This document shows positions 10,297-22,109 of a stretch of 64,000 nt of DNA, in pieces. Numbering within the stretch: position 1 is the stretch's first letter; every line of letters starts with the position of its first letter. Location of the stretch: NCBI GenBank assembly GCA_022059125.1, contig JAEUWY010000001.1, forward strand, positions 744,001 to 808,000. The letters are read 5' to 3'. The notes below the pieces were generated by a model that was not told where the DNA came from, ran no database searches, and saw only the letters and a list, made by a program, of their open reading frames with translations. Source of the DNA: Corynespora cassiicola. Lineage: Eukaryota; Ascomycota; Dothideomycetes; Pleosporales; Corynesporascaceae. A program made the translations under genes and the position numbers.

Positions 10297-12150
10297 TTAC
10301 TCGTTGTCTCTGACGTCGATGACTGTCTTCTTGAACTTCCTCGCAGAAATCTTGCGGTTGAACAAGATGTCGACCTCACGGTAGGAGCGGTGCTTGAGTT
10401 CGGGCAGACCAAAATAGGCTGCTACCCAACAGACGGCTGCAGTGCCTCCCCATACATATCCACACTTTCCTGCCAGGTTCCATCCAGTCGGGTTCAACAT
10501 CCTAGAGGCAAGGTAGATCATAGGGATCTCGGCGACGTAGTAGGCGGCGCGTCCGATACCAGTGCTCAGAGCGCGAAGTCGGACAGAAGAAGTCTCGGCA
10601 ATAATGGAGTATGAGATAGGTCCGAGAGTACCGGCGTAGACAAAGGATATGATGACTCCTAGGCAAGCCTGGGCGTAGTTGGTCGAGCTGTTCTGTTTGA
10701 TAGAGGCACAGATACCGAGCAAAATGAGCATGGTGAAATTGAAGGCTGTGCCCCATAGGTAAATGGTACGACGGCCAAACCAGTTGCTGAGGAACCAGGA
10801 ACCGATATTAGCGACCAGTCCGAGGCAAGAGTTGATCAAGTTGAGTTGGAAAGAAAAGTCCGTGGACATTCCGGCTTCTAGGTGGCTATCAGTCATCGAT
10901 AATTGGGTGGTAAAGGCCATATAACTCACGCTCAAAGAAGAAGGTCGCTTGATTAGCGATCAAGTTTCCAGCAAAGTTCTGTGACGCGTAAATTAGACAG
11001 GTGATAATCGTTCGCCTCAGATCGGTGCCCTTGAATAGATCAATAAGGCTTGGTTCTCCACCTGCTTTGGCTTCAATCTCGACAGTACGCTCCATCATGG
11101 CAAGAGTCTCCTCAACATTCTCTGTGGATTTGCGACCAAGGCGTTGAATCGAGCGAAAGGCCTCGTCTCGGCGGCCGTTGCGGATAAGCCACCAGGGCGA
11201 CTCCGGGGCAAAGAAGATGAGGACTAGAAGCGGGGTCTACTAGGATTAGCTTGCATACTAAAAAAGCCGAGAAAGTGATCTTACAGGGAAGACCCATTGT
11301 AAAGCAAGAGGACCCCTCCAAGCCCACTGATCATTGCGCTTATTGTAACCGTAAGTGGCGCCTGCGACGATGATACCGCCGATGGACCAGCTCATTTGAA
11401 GGGTACCGGTCAGGGCACCTCGAAGAACTAGAGGTACGACCTCGCTGGCATAGGCAGGAGAGTTTGCGATGAAGATTCCCCATGGAACCCCCTCAAATGC
11501 TTGTCCGATGGTGAGAACGGCAAGTGAGTCGGCCTAGATGAATTTGGTTAATTGGGAAGTTTGACATCAGGAATGATGTGCTCACAAAGAAAGAAATGAA
11601 GATGGTAGCGTTCATCAAAACCAGAGACAGAATGGTGGTCCATCGGTAGCCAAGACGGTTGGTGATAGGCCCAGCAATGAAGACGCCCACAAAAGCACCA
11701 CACTGGCCAGCTTGGAATAGTGCACTCTGCCACTTGGTCTCGATTGTTCGACCAGAGCCCTCGACAAAAACGCCATATCGATCTTTGAAGGCAGTAAGTG
11801 CGACAAAGTTGCCAGTCAGGAACATGTCAAAAGACTCCATGACCTATACGGATATTAGCCGGAATCCTGCGCCGCGCGCGGGGTTTCGGCGCAATTCACG
11901 GGCATCGGGAAAAGGCGCTCACAATGGTGAAACAAAAGATAAATGCCCAGAAACAGGCCATGGGGTGAGTCCTGACAGCTTCCCATGCGCCCATTTCATG
12001 CTCGCGGGCTTCGGCATCATAGGCATTGGCCATAAGGTTGGCGTCAACCAGAATCTCGGACCTGTGAACATTGTGCTTCTCGAGCTCGTCGACCAAGGCC
12101 GGCTTTTCGGCGTGGTCTCCGCTTCGTTTGGGCTCGACGGTGCCAGTCAT
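10297..12150 (-). CDS. MFS sugar porter, maltose / alpha-glucoside permease type
   Basis: Five exons on the minus strand, 12150-11923, 11843-11586, 11533-11285, 11236-10930 and 10877-10297, give 540 residues. All donors are GTGAGC, GTAAGA or GTGAGT, and the phases sum exactly. A cytosolic N-terminus of about 65 residues is followed by 12 predicted membrane segments. Sugar-porter signatures are visible: FTIVMESFDMFLTGNF in TM1, NRLGYRW in the loop after TM2, APESPWWLIRNGR after TM6, and a C-terminal LPELKHRSYREVDILF like that of fungal general alpha-glucoside permeases. It probably imports maltose-type disaccharides by proton symport at the plasma membrane. A TATTTAAA-like box lies about 85 bp upstream of the start. 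The substrate is inferred from family resemblance. Confidence 0.9.
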
Positions 12151-15013
12151 GTTGGGCGGTGGTGTTGCGGTGTGCCAATGTGTCGAGGTGAGGTCAAGCG
12201 GTCCAAGCAAGGGAGCCAAGAGGGCTTGGTCCGAGTTTTAAATATTCACCACCCCGTAGCTCCCTCCTTACCACAACCAGAAGGTATGCAGGATAAGCTA
12301 GCTATTAGCCAACTTCTGCCCATGGGGCCCCGCAGCGGTTTTTGTGGCGGCCCTAGCGTGCGTTGCGGCCGCGTCTAATTGGTGGAAACATGCAAGGTTG
12401 CAACCATTCACAACCCCAGGCATCGACTCGGTTCACTCGTTGCTCCGAGATATGCAAGCTCCAAGCCAAGTCATTGGTGCAAAAGCTTCTCTGTACTTGT
12501 TTTGTCCCGTCTGCTCTGTATCAAATGGACATCAATGTCCGGCGTTTCCCAGGCTCGTGCACGTCGGGGAAGGCAAGAATGCCATTTACAGATGCGCATC
12601 CGCCTGCAACAGTGCTTCAAAGAGCAATCCAAGCGAGCGCCGCGAGCAAACATCCATCTAGGGAAGATACCTAGGGTATGCCGGTATCCAGGGTGTGGCA
12701 AAGCTCGGAGACAGCCCCGCAGTTGAGGGGCCCTGTCTAAATTCAATGATGCCTATTTCTGCAGGCTATGGAACAACAGTTGTTTACTTACATATGCGAG
12801 AGTGTATACTGTGCAGATTCGTCTTCCAACAGCATGTGACATGCTAGATTGCTTGTAGGAGTACCTACAGAGGGGTTCGGTGAGACAAGCAATCATGTGC
12901 CCGGTGATCAAGCTCCGCTAACGAGATTAGGCTATCCGGGGTCATCACCCCTCCCCAACTAGAGAATCCGACAATACGGTCAGCTTATATGAAAGGTGAT
13001 GCGAAATCTAAACGGTCAGTCAGTCCGCGTAGGTCCCGGACCACCCCGCAGGAAACCCATAACTGGAACAGGCGCATCCTCAATGCCCCGCAGTGGGTTT
13101 TCGAACAAGGCCTTTGACATGAAAACCTGGTTCTGGGTATTTGCTCTTGTTTTATGGAGGAGGAGTCCATGGATTGGGGTAGAAATCACGTACAGCTAAG
13201 CGACTTGTGGGATCGACAAGGGACAGAGCGCTAACGAAGTTGATACCCGTGGTGCTCACAAGGGTCACAGCGCCTCGTAACATGATATTACTGGTATACC
13301 ATGAATGATAAAACTAACCCGGCGGTGGATAAGAAGTACTGTTGGGATCCGTCTAACATGGAAGCTCGCATCTCTGAGTATCAATCGAGAATTCAAGATT
13401 CATCGGCTGGAATGTGACTCAGAAGTCTGACCTTGTATTCTATCGGAAAAAAACACCTACTCCGCCCGTGTTCTCTATCGCGGAGACCAGTGCAGTAAAT
13501 AATGACTGCCCCGTTTCCGGTTTGTATCAGGCCACTGACCACCCCCAAGAATGCACAGGAAATGTCCTCCTGTACCTTAAGAGCCAATCAGAATCTCCTT
13601 TCGAGAACGATTCGTATAATAGTAAGCCTGAGCAACGAGTAGCCTCGTTGAATGAGGCTTCGTTAAAAGTCCGGTGAGATGTTTCAGTCCAAGGCTAAAT
13701 CATGTGTAAATGAGGCAGCGAATAGGCTTTATATTTAAACGAGTACATACAAGGCCAGCCTGCTTTGTGCCACAGCATTGTCCCGTTGTACTCAACAGAT
13801 CTTATCAAAGAATTATATCTTTTGCTTCGTAATCATATCATAAACAAAAGAGGGTTTCCAATATCACCAAATGAACTTAAGGATGCACAGCCTTGATGAT
13901 TCCTTTGCATGGTAGGACTGTCGCCCGGCTGGAGTTCGCAGAGGCGCCGCCCAGGCGCCATATGAGGCTGATTCACAACTCAAAATAGTCGAAAGGGGAT
14001 TTTCTGTGCCGAAAATTGCTTAGAATGGCTCATTCTCGTATTTACGTGCTTCGGTGGGTGAATTTGGAACCGTGGGTCTAGAATATGCCTCGCTACAATG
14101 CCAAGAGAAGCAGGAGACTTTTCGTAGTTGATGTTTGGCCCTGATATACTTCGATGTTGATGGACACAGGTTTTGAATTCCGGCTTTTCTACTATGCTAT
14201 TTGTTGTACTCGAAAAAACCAAAGGTTTTCACAAAATGTCCCCAGCTGATACAGTGTCGGGTATGAGTGGTCTCTTGATAACGCCAAGATTTGCCTTTTG
14301 CCTCGTTGTATATTTCTTGGCTCAGAAGATACCTTGGTACTGATCGGTATGGGAAATCAGGCAACCTTAGGAAAATGGCGCAGTGTCAAACTTTGGATTG
14401 GCTTCAACACGGAGTGATGGCTGGATCTGACAGCACCTTTATTGCGGCACCGAGCATAGCAGAGTAGTTGACGCATAACTGGATGTCGGATCGGTCAGTG
14501 GCAAGTCCTCTTGACTGTACAATCTTATGATATGACCGGTGGGCTGGAGGCTGAGATATTATGTGGTAACAAAGCCTACTTGTGTCAATGATATAAGATG
14601 TCTTTGTTTCCAAAGACAGTAAATGACACAGTTTGGTTGCAGCTACCATCTTTCTCATTGGGATCTATAGTAAAACCATTTTTCATAACATCTCTGGATA
14701 ATAATCGCGTTAAATTCAGTATTCGAAGAAGAATGGAAGTAATTGAAACATTACAATTTGGTAAGAAAGCAAGCTCGAAGAGTCGGAGGGATACTAACAA
14801 GCGAGCAAATAGTAGATGGGGAATGGAAAGCTGAATTATCAACCTGGAATACCCTTTCCAACGTGAGATCTCCCCTATGACTTCTTTCTAGCCTTCCCTG
14901 ATCAGTCTATAGCGTACAGGAAAGCACCCGTCCTTGTTTGTGTGCGCGATATCATACTTGAATTAGACATTGCATGCTGAGTCGAAACAAGGTTCGCGTC
15001 AGCTAAAACAATA
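12151..15013. other. Long intergenic region between permease and CorA-like gene
   Basis: About 2.9 kb. The left end is the permease promoter. The middle (about 12800-14800) is moderately AT-rich with scattered short ORFs that lack motifs. An ORF at 14598-14834 contains a good donor (TTTG|GTAAGA at about 14760) and might hold the first exon of the CorA-like gene, but I cannot join it with confidence. Confidence 0.5.
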
Positions 15014-15136
15014 GCCGCTGCATCACAGTCACTACGAAGCACTATCCTCTCTCGATATCGAATCCCAAATTTCCCGTTTGAACGAGTAAACTGGGAGACA
15101 AAAGGGTTTTGCGGTCAATTCTTCCATGAGAACAAC

Positions 15137-16360
15137 ATGAATAATGTACCAGCATATACCTGCTACAGCAGGTTCATCATCAAACAAACACACGAGTCTT
15201 TACGTCCTAGTCCAGTCTTCGTACACCGTTATCCCAACCATCATGTGCCACAGTCTTATAGCCTGCGCGATTTGAACGACTTTCATGGGAAAGGCTCCAT
15301 AAGTTATGGCTTTGAGTGGTACGAATTGACTTTCGTCGCGAGTTATACTGCCCAGAATGGACTTACAGTTCTTTGTTTCGATATTCCAGTGCATATGAAG
15401 ATGGCTCTGAAGAAATCGCTCCAAGAAGATGGAGCTTGTGCCGATATTCAAGACCCATATGCCGTGCTTGTCAGAATCATGGAGCAAGTGATAACACTAT
15501 ATGACGACTCCATATGGGCTATACGCAACCATGTATGCCTTTCTGAGGCTGTAAGTTGGCCTTACTAATTAGAACTTGGCCTAGCGCTAAAAACCATTCA
15601 GACACGCCCCGACGAACCGGATTATCCGCTACTCCATGAAATCGCGCGACATGCCATACATGTTGGTGAGACGCTTGCAGTGGCATTGGAAACCATAGAG
15701 ACGATCCAACAGCAGCATCTAGAATTTCGGGAGATGCAGGTAGATGATGACAAGGCTGGAAGAACCAGACAAATACGAATCAGTAATGCGTTGAGGTCAC
15801 AACATGGAATTCTTAAAGCGTTGATGAACAGATGCGAATCCAATACGCAGAGGGTGCAGAATGAAATTGCCTTGGTACGTAGAAATGCTCCTCTTCCTTT
15901 GGTTTTGGTGAAATGCGATGAACATATGTTTGCATATGTTTTTTTTTGTTTTCATGACAAAAGTGCCACGATTCTAATCGTCTTCATCTAGGCTTTTAAT
16001 ATTGGTGCGCAACGCGAGAGCCGAATCCAGGCTCGCATGGCGGAAGCAGCAGCAAAAGAGACTACTTCGATGAAAGCCATCGCTCTAGTCACTATGACGT
16101 TTTTACCGGCGACCTTCGTTTCGGTGAGGCCTACTCTTATCCTTCTATTAATGACAAGGTCGCGTGACATGCGCTAATCAGCTCCAAAGTCAATTTTTAG
16201 CATGTCCTTCTTTAGCTTCGAACCAGCTTCAAACGACAAGGACCACATTTTTGTCGTCTCTGATAAATTTTGGATGTATTGGCTTTTTGCGATTCCGCTT
16301 TCTGTTGCCACGCACATGGTGTGGTTCTTCTGGGAGGCAAGGCTGAAAAGGAAGGCCTGA
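15137..16360 (+). CDS. Fungal CorA-like membrane protein (5' end not resolved)
   Basis: Exons 15137-15550, 15602-15874, 15992-16123 and 16190-16360 join in frame. The last junction uses an AAG acceptor (CTAATC branch, CCAAAG), because the more obvious TTTTTAG eleven nucleotides later breaks the frame. The frame is also open upstream to 14981 and reads like coding sequence, with YRIPNFPF and NWETKGFCG, so the true first exon probably lies upstream of an acceptor near 15013 and 15137 may be an internal Met. The N-terminal half is cytosolic. A coiled region follows (LETIETIQQQHLEF). The C-terminus has MKAIALVTMTFLPATFVSSIFSMSFF-type TM1 and a second TM (WMYWLFAIPLSVATHMVWFF). This architecture is typical of fungal CorA-like proteins, which lack the GMN pore motif of real Mg2+ channels; transport is unproven. 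Confidence 0.78.
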
Positions 16361-17920
16361 AGTAGTGGTATGACACTGATGTAAGCAACGGTTAAGTCTC
16401 CAATATCTGATCTATTAACTGATATGAGGATATTTCGAAATAGGTATCGTATCACCTAATCTTATTTGAAGGATGGAAATATATATCGTTGCCTCAAAAC
16501 CAAGAAAAGAACCCGGTAACAGAGTCTCCGAAACGCAACCATGCCCCTCCCCTATCAACCCCAGCCAGCCCAGCGAAACCCACCCACCCCAACCCCAAGA
16601 TGCGCGATTTCCCCCCTCCCCACAACCCCAATCTTGCGTCCAAAAGCTACACCCTACTGTATAAATGTACTACCTAAATCTCAGGCCCAGCCCCCGACAT
16701 CACGGCATACCGGTTCTAGCCCCCCTAGCCTACCAAACCACCCATCCACCCCGGCGCCAAAACGCGCCCCCAAAAAAGCAGCAAGAGACTTCCGCATTAG
16801 GCAGTCGACCAGCAGAGACGCGAAGAGAAGAAGAAAAAAAGCCGCATGCTTCGCTTACGCCGGACTACCTAGGGCCGGTGAGGCTACGGGAGTAGCGTAC
16901 CGGGGATTTATGTTGGAGGGGGACTAGGGCCCGCGGGGCTCCGCGCCGCGTGCGTACCCTAACCACCTATCCATCTGCCTGTCATTCATTCCTACAGCCA
17001 GCCATCCAGCCGCCCATTTGCCTCCCCCCCTCCCCCCCTTCCCTCGCGCCCTGGGTCTTCGCGAGCGGCGTGTGGCTGCGGCGAACCCGAGCCGAGCCTC
17101 AACGCGAGTGAGCGATGTGAACAAGCCAGCCCCAAGCCAGGGCCCTTGGACGCCCACCTGTCCAAGCTACACATCACCACCACCCCTCACCTCCCGATTC
17201 GCCACCCACCCCTCGTCCCGCCCCGTCCCAGCCCGTCCCAACCCTGGTACCCTAGCCGTGACGCACGCGCAGGCTGCGTGTAAACCGCACATTGGGGCGA
17301 GCCGATGGATGGATGGATGGGGCGCTTGCAGTCCAACCCGGTATCGGGCAGGTACGCATGAAGGGGGGCTCGGGCTTCTAGAAGGGATCGGCCGTGTTCG
17401 ATGGGAGGGTTTGGGAGCATGGCGGTGTGTGGGTGCGATTGCCGATCGATGAGCAAAGCTGGATGGTCGCGTGTGTCACGTATCGTGGATGGTGGGATGA
17501 TACTGTGGTACTGGGGCTTATCGCGGTGGTATTGCGAGGGGCAGGAATATGAGGGCCGCGGAGATGGGCGGGTACATGGCGTGATGGTCGGGATATCCCC
17601 ATTGACGGCGAGAATTGAGGGCAAACGATGCGTTTTGCTTCGATTGCGTGGGATTGAGTAAAGTGCGAGTCACGACATGTAGAAAGGTGGACACAGTGTA
17701 AAAGTATGTGCAAAGATCTTGATTTCTCGATCTCATAGATTATCCACCTCCTCATCAAGCTGCTCAGAGAGTCGCAGCAAGAACACTACTATCCTCTCGG
17801 CCACTCTCCTAAACTACTCTCCCGTCATCTCCCCTCACATTACCCCTCCATTATATACAATTATGACACTCTGAAGCTAGCCACTATGGCCTCAAAGTAG
17901 TGATTGACGCGTCGATGCGC
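16361..17920. other. Intergenic region between convergent genes
   Basis: About 1.6 kb carrying the 3' ends of the CorA-like and hexose-porter genes. It is C-rich on the plus strand (16540-17260) and has a (GGAT)4-like run near 17303-17320. The overlapping proline/serine-rich ORFs look spurious. Confidence 0.55.
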
Positions 17921-20005
17921 TTACACCTTTTCGGGTGCTGGCATCTCGTCGTGCTGCACGCTGCGCTTCCTCTCCTGGTTCTGACCAATCTCGGCAAGTG
18001 ACATGCCACGGTTGGCATTGGCGTCAACGTCGGCGAACGAGACCTGGGGCACAAACTGCTTGGACTTCCAGGCCTGTGAGATGACACCGTAGAGTTCGTC
18101 GACCTGCTCGAGCGAAAGACCCTTGGTTTCGTAGATCAGGAAGAAGCTAAAAGGTCTCGTTAGTGGCTGACACGAGGATATCGCGGAACGGGCCTGGACT
18201 TACACAAAAGCAATGCAGACGAAGCAGCACGTGCCCCACACGAAGAAAACCTTGGACTGGAGGTTTCCGTGATCCTCGTCGACCATGTAGGGGGTGCTGT
18301 AAGCAATGGCCCAGTTGAGGAGCCAGTTGCTGGCAGTGGTCATGGAAAGGCACTTGGCACGGGCCTTGAGGGGGAACAGCTCGCCGGTGACGACCCAGGC
18401 GACGGGTCCCCATGAGGAAGCGAAGAAGAAAATGTAGATGCAAACAAAGGCAATGGCCGCACGCTGAGCAGCAAGGTCGGAGGTTCCGGCAACGGTACCG
18501 GTGATGGCGACAATGTATTGGCAGACACACATGCCAATGGCTCCGAGCAAGAGCAAGTTGCGACGACCGAGCTTCTCAACCATCCAAAGACCGGGGAAGG
18601 TCGAGGCGACGTTCACCGAGTTGGTGATGACCTGGATGATGAAGGGGTTCTGGAAACCGGCGTTCGTGAAGTACTGAGTTCCATAGTAGACTGCAGTCTG
18701 TTAGAGACGAAAATCCTGTGATTTTGGTTTTGTAAGAAGCAAACGTACAGATAAAGTTGACACCAGTGAGCTGCTGCAGTGACTGCAGAAGGCAACCAGT
18801 GAGCAGACGCTTGCCGAGAGTACCCTTGAAGCAGTCGGCATAGGTGGACTTGCCGAGGCTCATCTCATAGAGATGGTTGGCCTGGACTTCGTTGAGTTCC
18901 TCAATGATGGCGGGATGGTCCGTCGGCAGGCGGCGGAGCTTGGCGAGGGAGCGCGCGGCTTCGTCGTACCGATCCATCTTGATCAAGTAGCGAGGAGTCT
19001 CCGGGAGGAAGAACAGACTACATTGCGTTAGTCCCATTGCAGTAAGCGCAGGCGATGGCGAGCGACATACCCAACGACCAAGATAATAGACCATAGGAAC
19101 TGCACCGCAACGGGGATGCGGTACGAGCCCGAGTCATTGCGGTCCTTGGTCGCATTGTTGACAATAGCCGCCAGGAAGAGACCAATGGTGATGGCGAGCT
19201 GGTAGGCACCGACAATAGTACCTCTGATCCACTTGGGCGACGTCTCGGATTGGTACATGGGGACTAGTCAGACGGTTAGTCGCGAAAACCACGACAGGGT
19301 CGGCCTCCGATGTGCGCACAGAGCCGCAGAGCGGAGTCCCCAGAAGGGGACAGACACTCCGGCTCTCCAAAGGAGCTGCGGCCAATGTTCGGGCAATGCG
19401 ATTGCTATGCAACATGGCCTGTGCAAACATGGAGAAAACCTAGCGGGGAGAAAACAGGGCCTCGACTTACTCAGTGCTGACACCAAACCCACACCAAAGC
19501 CAGCAAAGAATCGGCCCGCAATAAACAACGGCTGCGCAGTGGCCGCGGTTTGCATAATGACGCCGAGGTTGAAGACTAGGCCTGCCGAAGCCATCAGGCC
19601 CCAGCGACGACCCAGAAGGTCACCGAAGGGCGCAGCGGTCAAGGCTCCGAAAAACGTTCCGGCGGAGAGAATGGAGACAATGAGGGAGTCTTCGGATGCG
19701 GAGAGGGTGCCATCCGCACTTGTGGAGAATTCGCGGAGCCAGTAGGGCATGGCCAGGATACCGGAAATGGTACCAGTGTCATATCTGGGGGATGGCATGT
19801 TAGATGGCGCAATTGCATTTCAGGTATATTGCGATGTACATACCCGAAAAGAACACCACCAAAGGCCACAAACAGGCCGATGAGGATAGCAGGCCTGCGT
19901 CCATTGTGTCAGTGATGAAGGGCGGTAGTCTGGTGTTGTTGTGGTGGTGTCTCACCATGACTTGCCAGGCTCGTCGGCCGGCTTGGTGATCATGAACTTG
20001 CCCAT
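17921..20005 (-). CDS. MFS hexose transporter (sugar porter family)
   Basis: Seven exons, 20005-19956, 19894-19844, 19784-19471, 19263-19071, 19017-18749, 18690-18204 and 18146-17921, give 529 residues with consistent phases. The first two exons are only 50 and 51 nt. Motifs: GGVLFGYDTGTISG in TM1, FGDLLGRRWG after TM2, RFFAGFGVGLVSA in TM4, LPETPRYLIK after TM6, SLQQLTGVNFIFYYG in TM7 (the QQLTG element binds glucose in this family), and YFLIYETKGLSLEQVDELY-type sequence at the end of TM12. This fits the yeast/fungal hexose transporters at the plasma membrane. The C-terminal tail of about 50 residues is charged. It sits tail-to-tail with the CorA-like gene, and its long upstream region (2.1 kb) would fit glucose-responsive control, which I infer only. 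Confidence 0.93.
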
Positions 20006-22109
20006 GTTGACTGGAGGTCCTACTATGATGATCTGGTAGCAGGAGGAGTTCAGAGGTCGAAACGCGTGAGCTGCTTCTCCTCAGTTTCGAGCGCGCCCAC
20101 GAGCTCTTTATCTGGCTGACCCCATGGCGGCCCCGCAGGTGCCAATCCATGCTAACAGTGTGTAAAAGGCAGCTAGAGCACATCACGCCTCCTTTGAGAC
20201 GCGTGCCTTTCGTGCCCAATCCCAGGAAGAGGGCAAAATGCCTAGTGCTGCAACTACCGGGGCTCCTTCTCGAATGGCACCGTAGAGCAGTCTGCAGGGC
20301 CAAAGCGCTGATCTCGGTCGAGTCTGGACGGCCACCATTCCCCAGTGCCCCAGATCCAAGGGCTCACGTCAAACGGGTGACCACCTACGTGGGCGGCGAA
20401 ACCGCCATCCTGCAATGCGGGAATTGCGTCTGGAGAGGACATCGGCCGGCCGTCCAATAGGGAGCATTGTCGGGACGTTCCAACAAAGAGCAAGGTCGGA
20501 GATCACGCTGGGGCTTGCAAGCCATCCATGTCGTTGTCGGCCAAGCAGCGCCCGCAGCACGCGAAAGCTTGCTCCCTTTCACGCTTCCCGCACGGACGAC
20601 GTCGAAGCGTCAGCCAAGGAGGTCCCGTCCTCGCATGGATGATGCGCAGAAAAAATCCTTCCTCAGAGAAGGCGGGAGAAAAAAAATGAGATGACACGGC
20701 AAATGAGAAGACGGCTAGAGGGGGCCAAAGTGCCGAAATTACTGCATGGGGGAACTGACTTTTGTTGGGGAGAGAGATTGAGGAAAAAAAAACACGACGA
20801 GACGACGACGACGACGATGAACGACAAGAAAAGCAATAATTAACAAAGGGAAATATGCATGGAATAAGCCCAGGACGGGCTTGTGTGGTGGTATTCGGTC
20901 GTGGTGATACGGGATACGCTGCGCTGCGGGTGGTCTGTCGGAGTCGCCCCCCCTCTCGCTCTGTCTCTGTCCAGTCATTCCATCAAGCCACGCAGAGACA
21001 GCGAGGTGCCGTTTACCACACCAGTGCCGCGTGTCGCCCTACCGCGCTACCGCAAACCCGTGATGGGTGTTTGCCAAGTGCGACTCGCCCATCTTCGATC
21101 CAATAAGCCAGGGCAAGACTTGTCCAGGCGAAGGGCCGGCATGCTTGTCGCAACGCACGACGCAACCAGCTGACGGCACGCCGCAATGCTGCGGTCGGGC
21201 CAAGCATGTTCGGCAGCAAGCCTGATGTCGGTCGGCGTTCAGCGAGAGGTGCAGGTGGTGAGAGTGGGGAACATGTCACATGAATCAGGAGGACTTCGCG
21301 CTGCTTGGCTGCAGGTTTTTGTCCCGCCTTGCCCGATCTGGCATTCATTGGGATGCAGCGATCGCTTGGCTCGGGCGGCCTCAGAGGTACTGAACCTGAT
21401 CATCGTACCAGGAAAAGACGGCAGCCAGGCGGACGGGCGGTACGGTGTGTGTGTGGAGAGGGCTAGGTGTTGCTGTCGCCCTGCTCGCCGTGGGCCTTCT
21501 CGTCGTCGTCGTCGTCGTCGTCGCGCTCGCCGTAGTTCTGGCCGCTGGATCCGTCACACGGTGGGACAGCCCCCTTTGAGGGGAAGAGGGCGATTGGTAT
21601 GGGGGGCTGGACATGGAGAAGCATGGCCGGCCAGCATGGCATGGATGGGGATGGAGAGGGAGAAACTAGCGGAGATATCAAATCACGGCGTAGCGCATGG
21701 CCGCGGCTGAATCGTTGCAAAAACTTCGGGCACTAACGCATGCCGCCAGTCTGGTCTGGCACGTGATGTGGTCCTGCACCCACTCTCCACCACAACACAG
21801 GGAGGCGCCAAACAAATGAGCGTCGCAGCCAGCGGTCTGGAGTTACCGACCGCCCAGGATCATGTCTCGCAACAGCCTGCTCGTATCCGCTATCCGGTGG
21901 ATCCGCTGACCTGGAGCGCAGCCTAGAGCCCTGGGGCTATTTCCAGCTACTCTCTTCGCGCGCTACACACTGCCACTACACGCTCGCGCTGTTTTCTGAT
22001 GTGATCCAACCGCTCGGCAGAGCCGTCTAGTCCTTCGTGGTTTTGAACTGTCGAATTTGGTTCTTTTAATGATGCCCTCCCAAGAAACGAAAAGAAGAAT
22101 GGTAGTACA
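20006..22109. other. Hexose-transporter promoter region and NOP2 3' flank
   Basis: 2.1 kb without a supported gene. It contains GAC/ACG triplet runs at about 20795-20820 and a (TCG)8 run at 21500-21523. A minus-strand ORF over the latter would encode a short tail with seven aspartates, but nothing upstream supports it as an exon. Confidence 0.5.
21500..21523. repeat. (TCG)8 microsatellite
   Basis: Eight TCG triplets. On the minus strand they would encode an Asp run followed by EKAHGEQGDSNT and a stop, but no gene is established. Confidence 0.75.

Noticed and set aside
3569..12150. Possible secondary-metabolite cluster (FAD oxidase, SDR, TENA-like, permease)
   Set aside because: No PKS, NRPS, terpene synthase or other core enzyme, and a chromatin-type MYND-SET gene sits among them; adjacency alone is not enough.
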